The position numbers and the translations under genes were made by a program. The notes under the pieces were generated by a model. That model saw only the letters and a program-made list of their open reading frames with translations. It did no database searches and was not told the origin of the DNA. A stretch of 64,000 bases of DNA from Bog-473 sp963783965 (GTDB taxonomy: Bacteria; Actinomycetota; Acidimicrobiia; Acidimicrobiales; RAAP-2): assembly GCA_963783965.1 (NCBI GenBank), contig CAWAPQ010000014.1:397178-461177 (forward strand), in the 5' to 3' direction. Below are positions 19,768-28,391 of the stretch, in pieces; the first letter of the stretch is position 1, and each line of letters starts with the position of its first letter.

Positions 19768-21417
19768 GCGCGCTCCTTCTCGTCTTCTCCGGTGGGGCCA
19801 CTGCCTAGCACCCCGGGGCTGGGGTGACGACTTTGCGCCAGGCGCCTCTGTCGCTCCTCTGCGCCACGGGTCGCCAGAGCGGCGAGTCGCACGGGGTCGA
19901 CCTTCATCATCGGCGTCAAGGGCAGCTCGTCGACCACGACCAGGGCGTCTGGCGCCTTGTAGTCCGAGAGCTCCCGGGCACAGTGCGCGCGCAGTGGGCC
20001 GAGTTCCGGCTGCGCTCCCTCCGCCGCCACCACGACCGCCACGCCCACCTCGCCCAGGACCTCGTCGGCGACCCCGACCACGGCGACCCGGGCCACTGCG
20101 GGGTGTGACGAGAGAGCCTCCTCGACCTCGGCCGGGTACACGTTGTAGCCGCCCCGGATGTAGCGCTCGTGGGCGCGCCCCGACAGCTGCAGGTTGCCTT
20201 CGGGTGTGAGCCGACCGAAGTCACCTGTGGTCAACCATCCGTCGGGGGCCAGCACCGCCGCGGTCGCCGTGGCGTCGATCAGCTCCCCGACGGAGCGGCC
20301 GCGGCCGGGACCGCGCCCCCAGTAGCCACGCATGGCCGCGGCGGATCGCAACAGGACGCGGCCCACCGAGCCGGCGGGCACCGGGTCGCCCACGTCGTCG
20401 ACGATGGCGAGCTCGACTCCGGCCACCGGACGGCCCACCGTGGTCGCCACCTCTTCGTCCGACGAGGTGAGCGTCGTGCCCGTTCCCAGGGAGGACTCGG
20501 TGGAGGTGTAGCGCACGACCACAGGTACCCCGAAGCGACGGCGCACCTCGGCCACCATGGACGCGGTCATGCGGGCCGCGCCCGTCCCCGCGACGCGCAA
20601 CGCACCGAGGTCGGACCGCGGGAGCTCGGTGCTCGCCAACATGAGCGCCCACTGCGTCGGGACGCCCTGGGCGACCGTCACCCCTTCGTCGGCCATGACC
20701 CGGATGGCGTCGTCGGCCCGCCACGGGGTGGGTGTGATGATCGTCGTCACGGCGTTGCCGATCTCATCCCAGGCGCGCGTCATGTAACCCACATGGGCGA
20801 AGGGCAACGGGGAGAGCCGGCGATCCCCCGGGTGGCTCAGCACGTCGGTCCCGCGCGCCACCGCAGCGAGATTGGCGTGATCGAAGACCGCGCCCTTGGG
20901 CCGGCCCGTGGTCCCGCTGGTCCAGACGACGGCGACCGGGTCCGACGCGGTCAGCGCGGGCCGGGCCGCCGGCTTCTCCTCTCCCCACCACGTCCGCGCC
21001 TCGGCAGCGCGTGACCACCGGCACGGTTCCCGGTTCGGGGGTCACCTCCGTCCCGGGATCGAGCACCAGCAGCACCGGGGCGGCCCGCTCCAGAATGGAG
21101 GCCACCTCGCCCGCGCCCATGCGGGGGTTGATGCCTGACGTAATGGCCCCCAGCCTGAGCAATCCGGCATAGAGCACGGCGTAGTCGATGCAGGAAGGCA
21201 GCAGCAGGGCGACGACGTCGCCCTTGGCCACACCGAGGCGGGACAGGTGTCCTGCCACGCCGTCGGCGGCCCGGTCCCATTCGGCGAAGGTCAGGCTCTG
21301 CCGGCCCCCCTCGCCGCCCGGCTCGACGTAGGCCTCGACGGCACCGTTGACGTGCGCTGCCTCCCGCAAGACCGACACCACGGTCTCGTGCTGATCCGAC
21401 GGGATACGCACTGGCAT
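19764..21417 (-). pseudogene. AMP-binding acyl-CoA synthetase interrupted by a +1 frameshift
   Basis: An adenylate-forming acyl-CoA ligase split into two frames. The N-terminal part starts at ATG 21417 (MPVRIPSDQHETVVSVL) and runs to PGTVPVVTR. The second frame carries TSGTTGRPKGAVFDH (the ATP loop), YTSTESSLG, DGWLTTGDFG, RYIRGGYNVYPAEVEE and the catalytic lysine in LTPMMKVDPVRL. Dropping the single A at 21006 joins them as VTRAEARTWWGEEKP, giving an ordinary protein of about 550 residues. No other defect is seen, so consensus error is likely. The stop overlaps the SDR start. It activates a carboxylic acid as its CoA thioester; chain length cannot be told. It is divergent from cofD. Confidence 0.8.
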
Positions 21418-21471
21418 GGCGGGCGGCGATGGTACCAGGGGCAGGCGGAATGGCCCGAGTCCTGGCGCTCC

Positions 21472-21477
21472 TATGCT
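21472..21477 (+). promoter_or_regulatory. -10 element of cofD (leaderless)
   Basis: TATGCT ends six bases before the GTG start of cofD at 21484, with no ribosome site between. Transcription would begin at the start codon. Confidence 0.45.
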
Positions 21478-21483
21478 CGCGAC

Positions 21484-22431
21484 GTGCTGGTGGCCCTGTG
21501 CGGCGGCGTCGGGGCCGCTCGAATGCTCGCCGGTCTGGTGCGCGTCGTCCCGGCCGGCGATATCACCGCCATCGTCAACGTCGGCGACGACATGGAGTTG
21601 CACGGCCTCTCCATCAGCCCCGATCTCGACACCGTGACCTACACCCTGGCCGGCATGGACAATCGCGAGACGGGCTGGGGCGTCGCCGGCGAGAGCTGGG
21701 CCGTCATGGACGAGCTGGGGCGGCTCGGCGGCGAGGACTGGTTCCGCCTGGGCGACCGCGACCTGGCCACGCACCTGTTCCGCACCGGGCGGCTGCGGAC
21801 CGGCGCGCCACTGAGCACGGTGACGGCGGAACTGGCGAAACGGCGCGGCATCGCGGTGCGGCTGGTGCCCGTGACCGACGACCAGGTGCGCACCCGTGTC
21901 GCGCTGGCCGAAACGAGCACCCTGGGGCCGCCCGGAACAGAGGTCAGCTTCCAGGACTACTTCGTGCGGCTGCGGCACGACGTGGCGGTTCGAGGCGTCC
22001 GCTTCGAGGGCGCCGAGACGGCCCGGCCCGCGCCCGGCGTCGTGGAGGCGCTCGTCGACGCGAGCACGATCGTCGTCTGTCCCTCGAACCCGGTGGTCTC
22101 CATCGGCCCGATCCTCGCCGTACCGGGCGTGCGCGAGGCCCTGGTGGCGCGCCGGAACCAGGTCGTGGCCGTCTCGCCCATCGTCGCCGGCGCGGCGCTC
22201 AAGGGTCCCGCCGATCGGCTCATGGCCGAGCTCGGCACCGAGCCCTCGGTGGTGGGAGTGGCCCGTCTGTACGCGCCGTTCGTCGGCTCGCTCGTGGTGG
22301 ACACCGCAGACGCCGCGCACGTCGCGGCCATTGAGGCCGAGGGCGTGCGCTGCGTCGTCACGCCGACCGTCATGAGCACGCCGGAACGGGCGGCGGCGCT
22401 GGGCCGGGTGGTGGTCGATGCCGTCAGCTGA
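21484..22431 (+). CDS. cofD: 2-phospho-L-lactate transferase family protein (F420 biosynthesis)
   Basis: A 315-residue CofD/FbiA protein. It begins VALCGGVGAARMLAGL, followed by the deazaflavin-binding signature NVGDDMELHGLSISPDLDT and YTLAGMDNRETGWG; PSNPVVSIGPIL lies later. It transfers the phospho-lactyl (or, in actinobacteria, phosphoenolpyruvyl) group from a guanylylated precursor to the deazaflavin Fo, giving F420-0 or dehydro-F420-0. The GTG at 21484 is chosen because the family begins here and a -10 element sits six bases upstream; an open upstream extension is the antisense of the acyl-CoA synthetase. It overlaps cofE by 14 bases, so the two are one operon. Confidence 0.95.
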   Translation: MLVALCGGVGAARMLAGLVRVVPAGDITAIVNVGDDMELHGLSISPDLDTVTYTLAGMDNRETGWGVAGESWAVMDELGRLGGEDWFRLGDRDLATHLFRTGRLRTGAPLSTVTAELAKRRGIAVRLVPVTDDQVRTRVALAETSTLGPPGTEVSFQDYFVRLRHDVAVRGVRFEGAETARPAPGVVEALVDASTIVVCPSNPVVSIGPILAVPGVREALVARRNQVVAVSPIVAGAALKGPADRLMAELGTEPSVVGVARLYAPFVGSLVVDTADAAHVAAIEAEGVRCVVTPTVMSTPERAAALGRVVVDAVS

Positions 22432-23149
22432 GGGGGTGCAGATCTTTCCCATCGCCGGCCTGGGCGAGGTGACACCGGGCACCGACCTGGTCGCGCTGAT
22501 CGCCGGTGCCGTCGCGCCGGCCCGCGCCGGTGGACCCGAGCTGGCCAGCGGCGACGTCGTCGTGATCACGCAGAAGATCGTCTCGAAGGCGGAGGGCCGT
22601 CTGGTCGAGCTCGATCACAGCGACCCTGCGGCCAAGTTGGCCCTGGTGCGCCAGGAATCGGTCCGCACCCTGCGTCAGCGCGGCGACCTGGTGATCAGTG
22701 AGACCCGGCACGGCTTCGTCTGTGCCAACGCCGGCGTGGACCTGTCCAACGTGGCGGAAGGAACCGCCGCACTGCTGCCCGAGGACTCGGATCGTTCGGC
22801 CCGCCGCATCCGGGCCGGTCTGGAGAACAGCCTCGGGCTCACACTCGGCGTGATCGTCTCGGACACCTTCGGACGCCCGTGGCGGAAGGGCGTCACGGAC
22901 GTGGCCATCGGATGTGCCGGCGTGGCCGCGGTGATCGACCTCAAGGGAACGACCGACGCCGGGGGTCGTGAGCTCGTCGCCACGGAAATCTGCGTTGCCG
23001 ACGAGTTGGCGTCCGCCGCCGAGCTCGTCATGGGCAAGGATCGGGGAGTCCCGGTGGCGGTGGTCCGGGGGGTGCCGACGGCGTGGCTCCGCCCCGCTTC
23101 CGTACGCGCCGAAATAATCCGGCCTCCGGACGAGGACCTCTTCCGCTGA
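22418..23149 (+). CDS. cofE: Coenzyme F420-0:L-glutamate ligase
   Basis: A 243-residue stand-alone CofE. Motifs: VVVITQKIVSKAEGR near the N-terminus, ETRHGFVCANAGVDLSNV in the middle, and VSDTFGRPWRKGVTDVAIG, which lines the GTP and F420 site. It adds gamma-linked glutamates to F420-0 using GTP. In mycobacteria the homologue FbiB carries an extra C-terminal nitroreductase-like domain that reduces dehydro-F420-0. That domain is absent here, so the reductase must be encoded elsewhere if the phosphoenolpyruvate route is used. The start overlaps cofD by 14 bases; a GTG six codons further is possible. It converges with the epimerase two bases away. Confidence 0.95.
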   Translation: MPSAEGVQIFPIAGLGEVTPGTDLVALIAGAVAPARAGGPELASGDVVVITQKIVSKAEGRLVELDHSDPAAKLALVRQESVRTLRQRGDLVISETRHGFVCANAGVDLSNVAEGTAALLPEDSDRSARRIRAGLENSLGLTLGVIVSDTFGRPWRKGVTDVAIGCAGVAAVIDLKGTTDAGGRELVATEICVADELASAAELVMGKDRGVPVAVVRGVPTAWLRPASVRAEIIRPPDEDLFR

Positions 23150-23151
23150 CG

Positions 23152-24102
23152 TCAGCCGAGGCCGGCGCGCACGAACTCGAGGACGGCGCGCACGCCGTCA
23201 TGGAGCTGGGTCCAGGAACGCCACCCGAGCTGGATGGCCGCCCGCTCGACATCGAGGCTGGACCGGAGCAGCTCGCCCGGTCGTAGGGGCGCCAGGACGG
23301 ACGTGACCTCGAGCCCGGACTGCGCGCCGATGGCCTCCACGAGCTCGTTGACCGACGTCTCGCGACCCGTCCCGATATTGCAGACGAGGCCACCGCCGCG
23401 AGTGGCTGCCCGCACGAAGGCATCGACGACGTCGTCCACGAAGACATAGTCCCGGGTCTGCTCGCCGTCGCCGAAGATCGTCACCGGCTCACCCCGCAGG
23501 ACGCGGTCGGCGAAGATGGCCACCACACCGGCCTCGCCGTGGGGGTTCTGCCGGGGCCCGTAGACGTTGCCCAGAGCCAGGGCGCTGAACTCGAGGGAGT
23601 GCAGCTCGCGATACGCAACCAGGTAGTCGATGACTGCCTTCTTGGAGACGCCGTACGGCGACAGAGGCTGCTGAGGGTGCGACTCCCGCACGGGGAGATC
23701 CTCCGCGGCCGGCTCGCCGTACAACGTGCCGCCGCTGGCCGCGAAGACCACACGCTCAGCCTCGGCCTGGCGGGCGCCCTCAAGGACGTTGAGCGAGCCG
23801 ACGACGTTCACCGTGGCATCGAAGGCCGGGCGGGCCACGGAGACGCGGACGTCGGCCTGGGCTGCGAGATGGAAGACCAGCTCCGGTCGGCGGCGTGCCA
23901 TCAGCTCTATGACGGCCGGCGCGCTGATATCGAGGTGGTGGATGGTGAGGGCACGGCCCGCACTGCCACGGGCCTCGGCGAGGTTCGTCAGCGAGCCCGT
24001 CGAGAAGTCGTCGACCACGTCGACTTCGTGCCCCTCGACCAGGAGACGATCCACCAGGTTGGACCCGATGAACCCGGCACCTCCCGTGACCAGCGTGCGC
24101 AT
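23152..24102 (-). CDS. UDP-glucose 4-epimerase-type NAD-dependent epimerase
   Basis: A 316-residue extended SDR: TGGAGFIGSNLVDRL (6-20) for NAD, D31 at the end of beta-2 (VVDDFSTG), the active-site serine in ASGGTLYGE, and Y150/K154 in SPYGVSKK. GNVYGPRQNPHGEAGVV and GDGEQTRDYVFVDDVV are typical of the GalE/WbpP group, which inverts C4 of UDP-glucose, UDP-glucuronate or N-acetylated forms. It lies 12 bases downstream of the guanylyltransferase and belongs to the same operon. The product is a nucleotide sugar for surface glycans; the exact sugar is not resolvable. Confidence 0.9.
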   Translation of the reverse strand: MRTLVTGGAGFIGSNLVDRLLVEGHEVDVVDDFSTGSLTNLAEARGSAGRALTIHHLDISAPAVIELMARRRPELVFHLAAQADVRVSVARPAFDATVNVVGSLNVLEGARQAEAERVVFAASGGTLYGEPAAEDLPVRESHPQQPLSPYGVSKKAVIDYLVAYRELHSLEFSALALGNVYGPRQNPHGEAGVVAIFADRVLRGEPVTIFGDGEQTRDYVFVDDVVDAFVRAATRGGGLVCNIGTGRETSVNELVEAIGAQSGLEVTSVLAPLRPGELLRSSLDVERAAIQLGWRSWTQLHDGVRAVLEFVRAGLG

Positions 24103-24114
24103 GCCCCGGCCTTT

Positions 24115-25192
24115 CTAGCCCGAGACCCGCTCGCCGTCGACCAGCGTCCCTGACGAGACGACTGCATCGGCACCGAGCACGGAGACCGCCCGGACATCAG
24201 CCCGCTGCCCCACGATCGAACGCGGTCCCATGACGGAACCGGCCACCTTGGCGTCAGCCGCAACGTGACACCCGCCCATCAGCACCGAGTCCGTCACGAC
24301 GGCGCCGGACGACACAACCGTGCCCGGCCCGAGGATGCTGCGCTCGACGCGAGCCCCGGACTCGACGACACAGCCCGAGAAGACGACCGTCGGGCCCGCC
24401 ACCACGCCGTCGATGTCACTTTTGCCCTCCAGCAGAACGCCATCGCCCCTGTCGACCGCCCCTGGGGTCACGACCGGGCCGCGCTTGCGGTTCAGGTAGT
24501 CGAAGTTGGCCTCGAGAAACGCGGCAGGGGTCCCCGTATCGAGCCAGTAGCTGTCGTCGGACCGGGCAAACAGTCCGCCGTCGCGCACCATGGCGGGAAA
24601 CGTCTCGCGCTCGATCGACACGCGTCCTCCCTCGGGGATGCGGCTGAGCACCGACGGTTCGAGGATGTAGGTCCCCGCGTTGATTTCGTTGGTCGGCGCC
24701 TCTTCGCGGGGAGGCTTCTCGACGAAGGCCAGCACCCGACCGTCTTCGTCAGTGGGCACCACGCCGAAGGCGGAGGGGTCGGCCACCGGATGCAGGGCGA
24801 TCGTCCCCTCGGCCCCGCGCTCGGCGGTGAAAGGCCACCAGCGTCGTCAAGTCGAGATCGGTCAGCACGTCGCCGTTCACGACCACAAACGTCTCGTCGA
24901 TACCGGCGAACCTGGCTGCGAAGCGGACGGCACCCGCCGTGTCGAGCGGCTCCGGCTCGACCGCGTACGTCAGTCCGATGCCGGCGGCCCGCCCGTCGGG
25001 GTAGGCCTCCATGAAGGCGTCGGGCAGGTAGCCGAGGGACAGGACGGCCTCGTCGATCCCGTGGGCGGCGAGTTGCCCCAGCACCCGCTCGATCATGGGC
25101 ACCCCGACGATGGGGAGCATCTGCTTGGGCGCCGAAAGCGTCAGGGGACGGAGTCTTGTTCCCTCGCCCCCGACAAGGACAACCGCTTTCAT
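24115..25192 (-). pseudogene. Mannose-1-phosphate guanylyltransferase-like, +1 frameshift
   Basis: A nucleotidyltransferase plus left-handed beta-helix protein of about 358 residues, split in two frames. N-terminal frame: MKAVVLVGGEGTRLRPLT and VVNGDVLTDLDLTTLVAF. C-terminal frame: ADPSAFGVV, FVEKPP, INAGTYIL, then hexapeptide repeats (VVSSGAVVTDSVLMGG). Removing one A of the AAA run at 24830-24832 fuses them as LVAFTAERGAEGTIALHPV, an unremarkable family sequence. The enzyme makes GDP-mannose (or a related NDP-sugar) and matches Rv3264c by context, next to F420 genes. ATG 25192 overlaps the stop of the upstream membrane protein by one base (TAATG). An indel in the assembly is more likely than loss, because GDP-mannose supply is usually essential. 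Confidence 0.8.
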
Positions 25193-26049
25193 TACTTGGT
25201 CGTCGTCGTGGACGAAGGTTTCGTCGTCGTCGTGGCCGGCACGCTCGACGTCGTGCTGGACGCCGCCGGAGCAGTGGTCGTCGTGGCCGGCACGATCGAC
25301 GTCGTGGTGCCGGCGACGGTCGTGCTGGTCGAGGCCGTTGGCGTCTGATCGCCAGCCAGCACCTGCTGCAGGGCGAGGATCGTCGAGGCTGGTGGCTTCG
25401 GCATCTGGGTACCGTCGGGAACGAATCCGACCGTGATCAGCTGGCGATTGAGGAGCTTGAGATCAGCGGGCTTCAAAGTCGTCACGCCCCCGGTCTCCTC
25501 GACCTCTCCGTTCTTGGCCGTCTTGGTCGAGATCAGCCAGGCCCGCGCCTGCACCACCCCGGCCTTGCCGGCATCCGGCGTCCCAGCGGCACACTTCTGG
25601 CCATTGGCGTACTCGGGGACCTTTGTGGTGGTCGAGGGATACCCCAGCTTGGTGTTGGTCAACGTCAACCCGGTGTACCCGTCGGCGAACTTCCCGAGGG
25701 TCGCGTTGTTGCCCGCCTCGCTCGCGGTCTTCGGCGTAATGGAGAGGACGCCGCTCCCAGTGGTCGTGAGGCCCGTCTTGGCCGAGCTTGGCGAAGCGGG
25801 GAGCGCAGGCTGCATGGTGCCGCAGATGTCGAAGGCCAGGCCGGCGTGCCACGACGTCCCGACGGTCGGTTCGACGACGGCGGGGACCTTGTTGTAGTTG
25901 TACTTGGCCACGGCGATCGACCCGATCCCAAGGATGACGATGATCACGAGCGCGGCGTACCAGTTCACGGGCATCTGCCCGCGATAGGTGGTCCCGCCGC
26001 CCGTTGCGGCGGCGCGTGCGACTGATTTCCCAGAAGAGCTTCTCGCCAT
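25192..26049 (-). CDS. Membrane-anchored extracytoplasmic protein, function unknown
   Basis: A 285-residue protein with a short basic head, one membrane anchor (AALVIIVILGIGSIAVA, about 33-49), a globular outer domain with two cysteines (FDICGTMQP and GQKCAAGTPD) that could pair, and a tail of about 50 residues made almost only of Thr, Ser, Ala, Val and Pro. Such tails often span the wall or carry O-mannosyl groups in actinobacteria. The ATG at 26049 is the only sensible start; the open frame upstream is antisense to other genes. It sits directly before the guanylyltransferase, so a link to surface mannosylation is possible. I do not recognise the family. Confidence 0.75.
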   Translation of the reverse strand: MARSSSGKSVARAAATGGGTTYRGQMPVNWYAALVIIVILGIGSIAVAKYNYNKVPAVVEPTVGTSWHAGLAFDICGTMQPALPASPSSAKTGLTTTGSGVLSITPKTASEAGNNATLGKFADGYTGLTLTNTKLGYPSTTTKVPEYANGQKCAAGTPDAGKAGVVQARAWLISTKTAKNGEVEETGGVTTLKPADLKLLNRQLITVGFVPDGTQMPKPPASTILALQQVLAGDQTPTASTSTTVAGTTTSIVPATTTTAPAASSTTSSVPATTTTKPSSTTTTK

Positions 26050-26063
26050 GGCGGGTGGCAACC

Positions 26064-26837
26064 CTACAGCCTGGCGGGGTGCCCTCCCGCGGCAGGTGAC
26101 CCGCTGAGCAGGTCGCGGTAGAGGGCCATCGTCGCAGGATGCAGGCATTCCGCGGTGGCGTGCACGGCCGTCCGGGCAGGTGGACGGACTCCCTCCCCGG
26201 CCAACGTCCGCAACTGTGCCATGGCTGAGCGCAGCCGGACCCGGTTGTCCTGGGCTGCGGTGGCCACGAGGAGGGCGCGGTAGAGACGCTCGTCGTAGGG
26301 GCTCACGTGGAGCGCCTGCCGGACGATCCACTCCGCCTCGTCCCCGAGTCCCCGCTCCACGAGGGCGTCGGCGCCGCGGAGGGCCGTGCGCACGACCAAT
26401 GCCTCGATCTCGGACAGTGTCCCGTCGAAGACCGCCCAATCCGTCCGGTGCAACCCGGCGAAGAGCGGGCCCCGGACCAATCGCATGGCCTCGAGGTGTT
26501 GCTGGGGATCGTCGCCGGCGGCGAGCGACGCGAAGTGTTCGACGTCGGTCGTGACCGAGTCGCCCAGCCGGAGGTCGACCCCGCGCGGGAGATGGGGGCG
26601 GCCGTCGGCGTCCCCGCCCAATGCCCGACGGGCGTCGGACGAGGTGGAGTGGGCGGTGGCAAGCGACACCGGCCGCTCCGGCCAGATCGCCAGGGACCAC
26701 TCGGCATGACGCACCCCCTGCCGGTGGAACGCGAGGTAGACCACCAGCTCGCGCGCCGCCGAGCGACGGAACGGCCCGGCCGCGCCGCGCACCAAGACCG
26801 GCCCGAGGACCGCGACCTCGATGCCCTCGTGGCTCAC
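26064..26837 (-). CDS. BTAD-domain transcriptional regulator (SARP-like)
   Basis: A 257-residue protein. The N-terminal part (VAVLGPVLVRGAAGPFRRSAARELVVYLAFH) resembles the winged-helix half of the SARP/AfsR group, with the usual IWP segment (SLAIWPERP). The second half is a bacterial transcriptional activator (BTAD) helical-repeat domain with VSPYDERLYRALLVATAAQ. SARP-type proteins activate nearby biosynthetic genes. It is short, without the ATPase and TPR parts of AfsR. The start GTG 26837 lies 29 bases after the tRNA, and its stop is 14 bases before the membrane protein, so it may co-regulate that operon. Confidence 0.75.
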   Translation of the reverse strand: MSHEGIEVAVLGPVLVRGAAGPFRRSAARELVVYLAFHRQGVRHAEWSLAIWPERPVSLATAHSTSSDARRALGGDADGRPHLPRGVDLRLGDSVTTDVEHFASLAAGDDPQQHLEAMRLVRGPLFAGLHRTDWAVFDGTLSEIEALVVRTALRGADALVERGLGDEAEWIVRQALHVSPYDERLYRALLVATAAQDNRVRLRSAMAQLRTLAGEGVRPPARTAVHATAECLHPATMALYRDLLSGSPAAGGHPARL

Positions 26838-26866
26838 GAGGGGGAACGGTCGGTCGGCCCACTTCG

Positions 26867-26940
26867 TGGGGGCGGAGGGATTCGAACCCTCACTGGGGAC
26901 GGTTTAAGCGCCCTGCCTCTGCCAGTTGGGCTACGCCCCC
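26867..26940 (-). tRNA. tRNA with UAA anticodon (Leu, UUA codon), short variable arm
   Basis: A 74-base cloverleaf. The acceptor stem GGGGGCG pairs fully with CGCCCCC, followed by discriminator A (26867). The D arm has GCC/GGC with the GG of ACTGGCA. The anticodon stem GGGCG/CGTCC (one G-U pair) closes the loop CTTAAAC, so the anticodon is UAA. The T arm is GAGGG-TTCGAAT-CCCTC. No CCA is encoded. The variable region is only about five bases, a class I shape, whereas bacterial leucine tRNAs normally have a long class II arm. It is well formed as a tRNA; which amino acid it carries is less certain. Confidence 0.85.
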
Positions 26941-26952
26941 TAGCGACCATTC

Positions 26953-26981
26953 TTGACCGAGTCGCGCTCGCTCGTGAGGAT
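26953..26981 (+). promoter_or_regulatory. Promoter of the cytochrome P450 gene (leaderless)
   Basis: TTGACC (26953-26958), a 17-base spacer, and GAGGAT (26976-26981) end six bases before the GTG at 26988. GAGGA might instead be read as a ribosome site, so the call rests on the good -35 and spacing. Confidence 0.45.
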
Positions 26982-26987
26982 GGCCCC

Positions 26988-28250
26988 GTGGTGGACGACC
27001 TCGGGCAGGTGGACCTGACCGACCTCGACACCTTCGCCCGCGGCTTTCCGCACGACATATTCCGGCTCCACCGGGAACAGGCACCCGTGTGGTGGCACGA
27101 GCCCACCGGCCACACCCCCGACGGCGAGGGGTTCTGGTCGGTGGCCACGTACGACGAGGTGTTCCAGGTCCTCAGCGACCCGCGGACCTACTCGTCCCAG
27201 ACCGGTGGCGGCCGTCCGTACGGGGGCACGATGATCCAAGACCTGCCCGTTGCCGGTGTCGTCCTCAACATGATGGACGACCCCCGACACGCCCGCATCC
27301 GCCGTCTTGTCTCCCGCGGCCTCACGCCGGCCGCCGTGCGGGACCTGGAGCCGGAGCTGCGAGGCCGGATGCGCCAGCTCGTCGAGTCGGTCGGCGAGGA
27401 GTGCGACTTTCTCGTCGAGGTGGCCGCCGAGCTCCCGATGCAGGCGATCTGCCTCCTCCTCGGCGTGCCGGAGGCCGACCGTCATCTTCTGTTCGAAGCG
27501 GTCGAACACATCTTCGACATTCCCGACGAGTCCGACTTCCTCTCCATGACGCCCGAGCGGGAAGCCGCAGTAGGCCTGCTGTACGAATATGGCGCCGCAC
27601 TGATTGCGGAGAAGCGGGCTGTCCGGTGCCCGGACATGCTGTCGACGGTCATCCACGCCGAACTCCCCCATGCGGAGCAGCCCCGGTTGAGCGACGACGA
27701 GCTGTCCGCCTTCTTCTCTCTGCTGTTCTCCGCTGGTGCCGAGACCACTCGCAATGCCGTTGCCGGGGCGATGCTGGCCTTCTTCGATTGGCCAGAGCAA
27801 CTCGAACTTCTGCGCTCCGGTCGGGCGGCCATGCACACCGCGGTGGAGGAGATCCTGCGTTGGACGACGCCATCCCCCTCGAAACGCAGGACGGCCACCA
27901 GAACTTGCACACTCGGCGCGGCGCACATCGGTGCCGGCCAGAAGGTGGTCGTCTGGGAAGGCTCGGCGAACCGCGATTCGCTGCGTTTCGACGAGCCCGA
28001 CACCTTTCTCCTGTCGCGCGACCCCAACCCACACTTGTCCTTTGGTCACGGAACCCACTTCTGTCTCGGCGCGCACCTCGCCCGCCTGGAGATCCGCGTG
28101 GCGCTCGAAGAGGTGCTCCGTGCCGTCACGTCGTTCACACTCGCCGCACCGGCGGAATGGACGCGCAGCAATCGTCATACCGGGATCCGCCATCTGCCGT
28201 TGCGGTTGCGCAAGGGCACCACAACATCCGCGCCGGCCACCGGCGTGTGA
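26988..28250 (+). CDS. Cytochrome P450
   Basis: A complete 420-residue soluble P450. The oxygen-binding I-helix motif is SAGAETTR, the K-helix ExxR is EEILRW, and the haem ligand is C359 in FGHGTHFCLGAHLAR. The layout (MDDPRHARIRRLVSRGLTP near residue 90) is like the CYP124/125/142 group of actinobacteria, which hydroxylate methyl-branched lipids and sterol side chains; substrate choice is not provable here. It needs ferredoxin partners encoded elsewhere. The GTG at 26988 follows a promoter-like element by six bases; GTG 26991 is an alternative. It is divergent from the tRNA and stands alone. Confidence 0.95.
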   Translation: MVDDLGQVDLTDLDTFARGFPHDIFRLHREQAPVWWHEPTGHTPDGEGFWSVATYDEVFQVLSDPRTYSSQTGGGRPYGGTMIQDLPVAGVVLNMMDDPRHARIRRLVSRGLTPAAVRDLEPELRGRMRQLVESVGEECDFLVEVAAELPMQAICLLLGVPEADRHLLFEAVEHIFDIPDESDFLSMTPEREAAVGLLYEYGAALIAEKRAVRCPDMLSTVIHAELPHAEQPRLSDDELSAFFSLLFSAGAETTRNAVAGAMLAFFDWPEQLELLRSGRAAMHTAVEEILRWTTPSPSKRRTATRTCTLGAAHIGAGQKVVVWEGSANRDSLRFDEPDTFLLSRDPNPHLSFGHGTHFCLGAHLARLEIRVALEEVLRAVTSFTLAAPAEWTRSNRHTGIRHLPLRLRKGTTTSAPATGV

Positions 28251-28391
28251 CGTTGGCACACACAAAAGCCGGCTGCACTCCCGCATAGATCATCCCGTTC
28301 TGGAAAGGAAGAAGACTTCAGCCGATGGTGCAAATCTCTTGCATTTTCGATCAGACCGGTTGCCGGCTGGGCTCACGACGAGCGGAGGTGC

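Noticed and set aside
28329..28347. TGCAA-ATCTC-TTGCA followed by TTTT as a terminator of the P450
   Set aside because: The stem is only five A/T-rich pairs; too weak to call.
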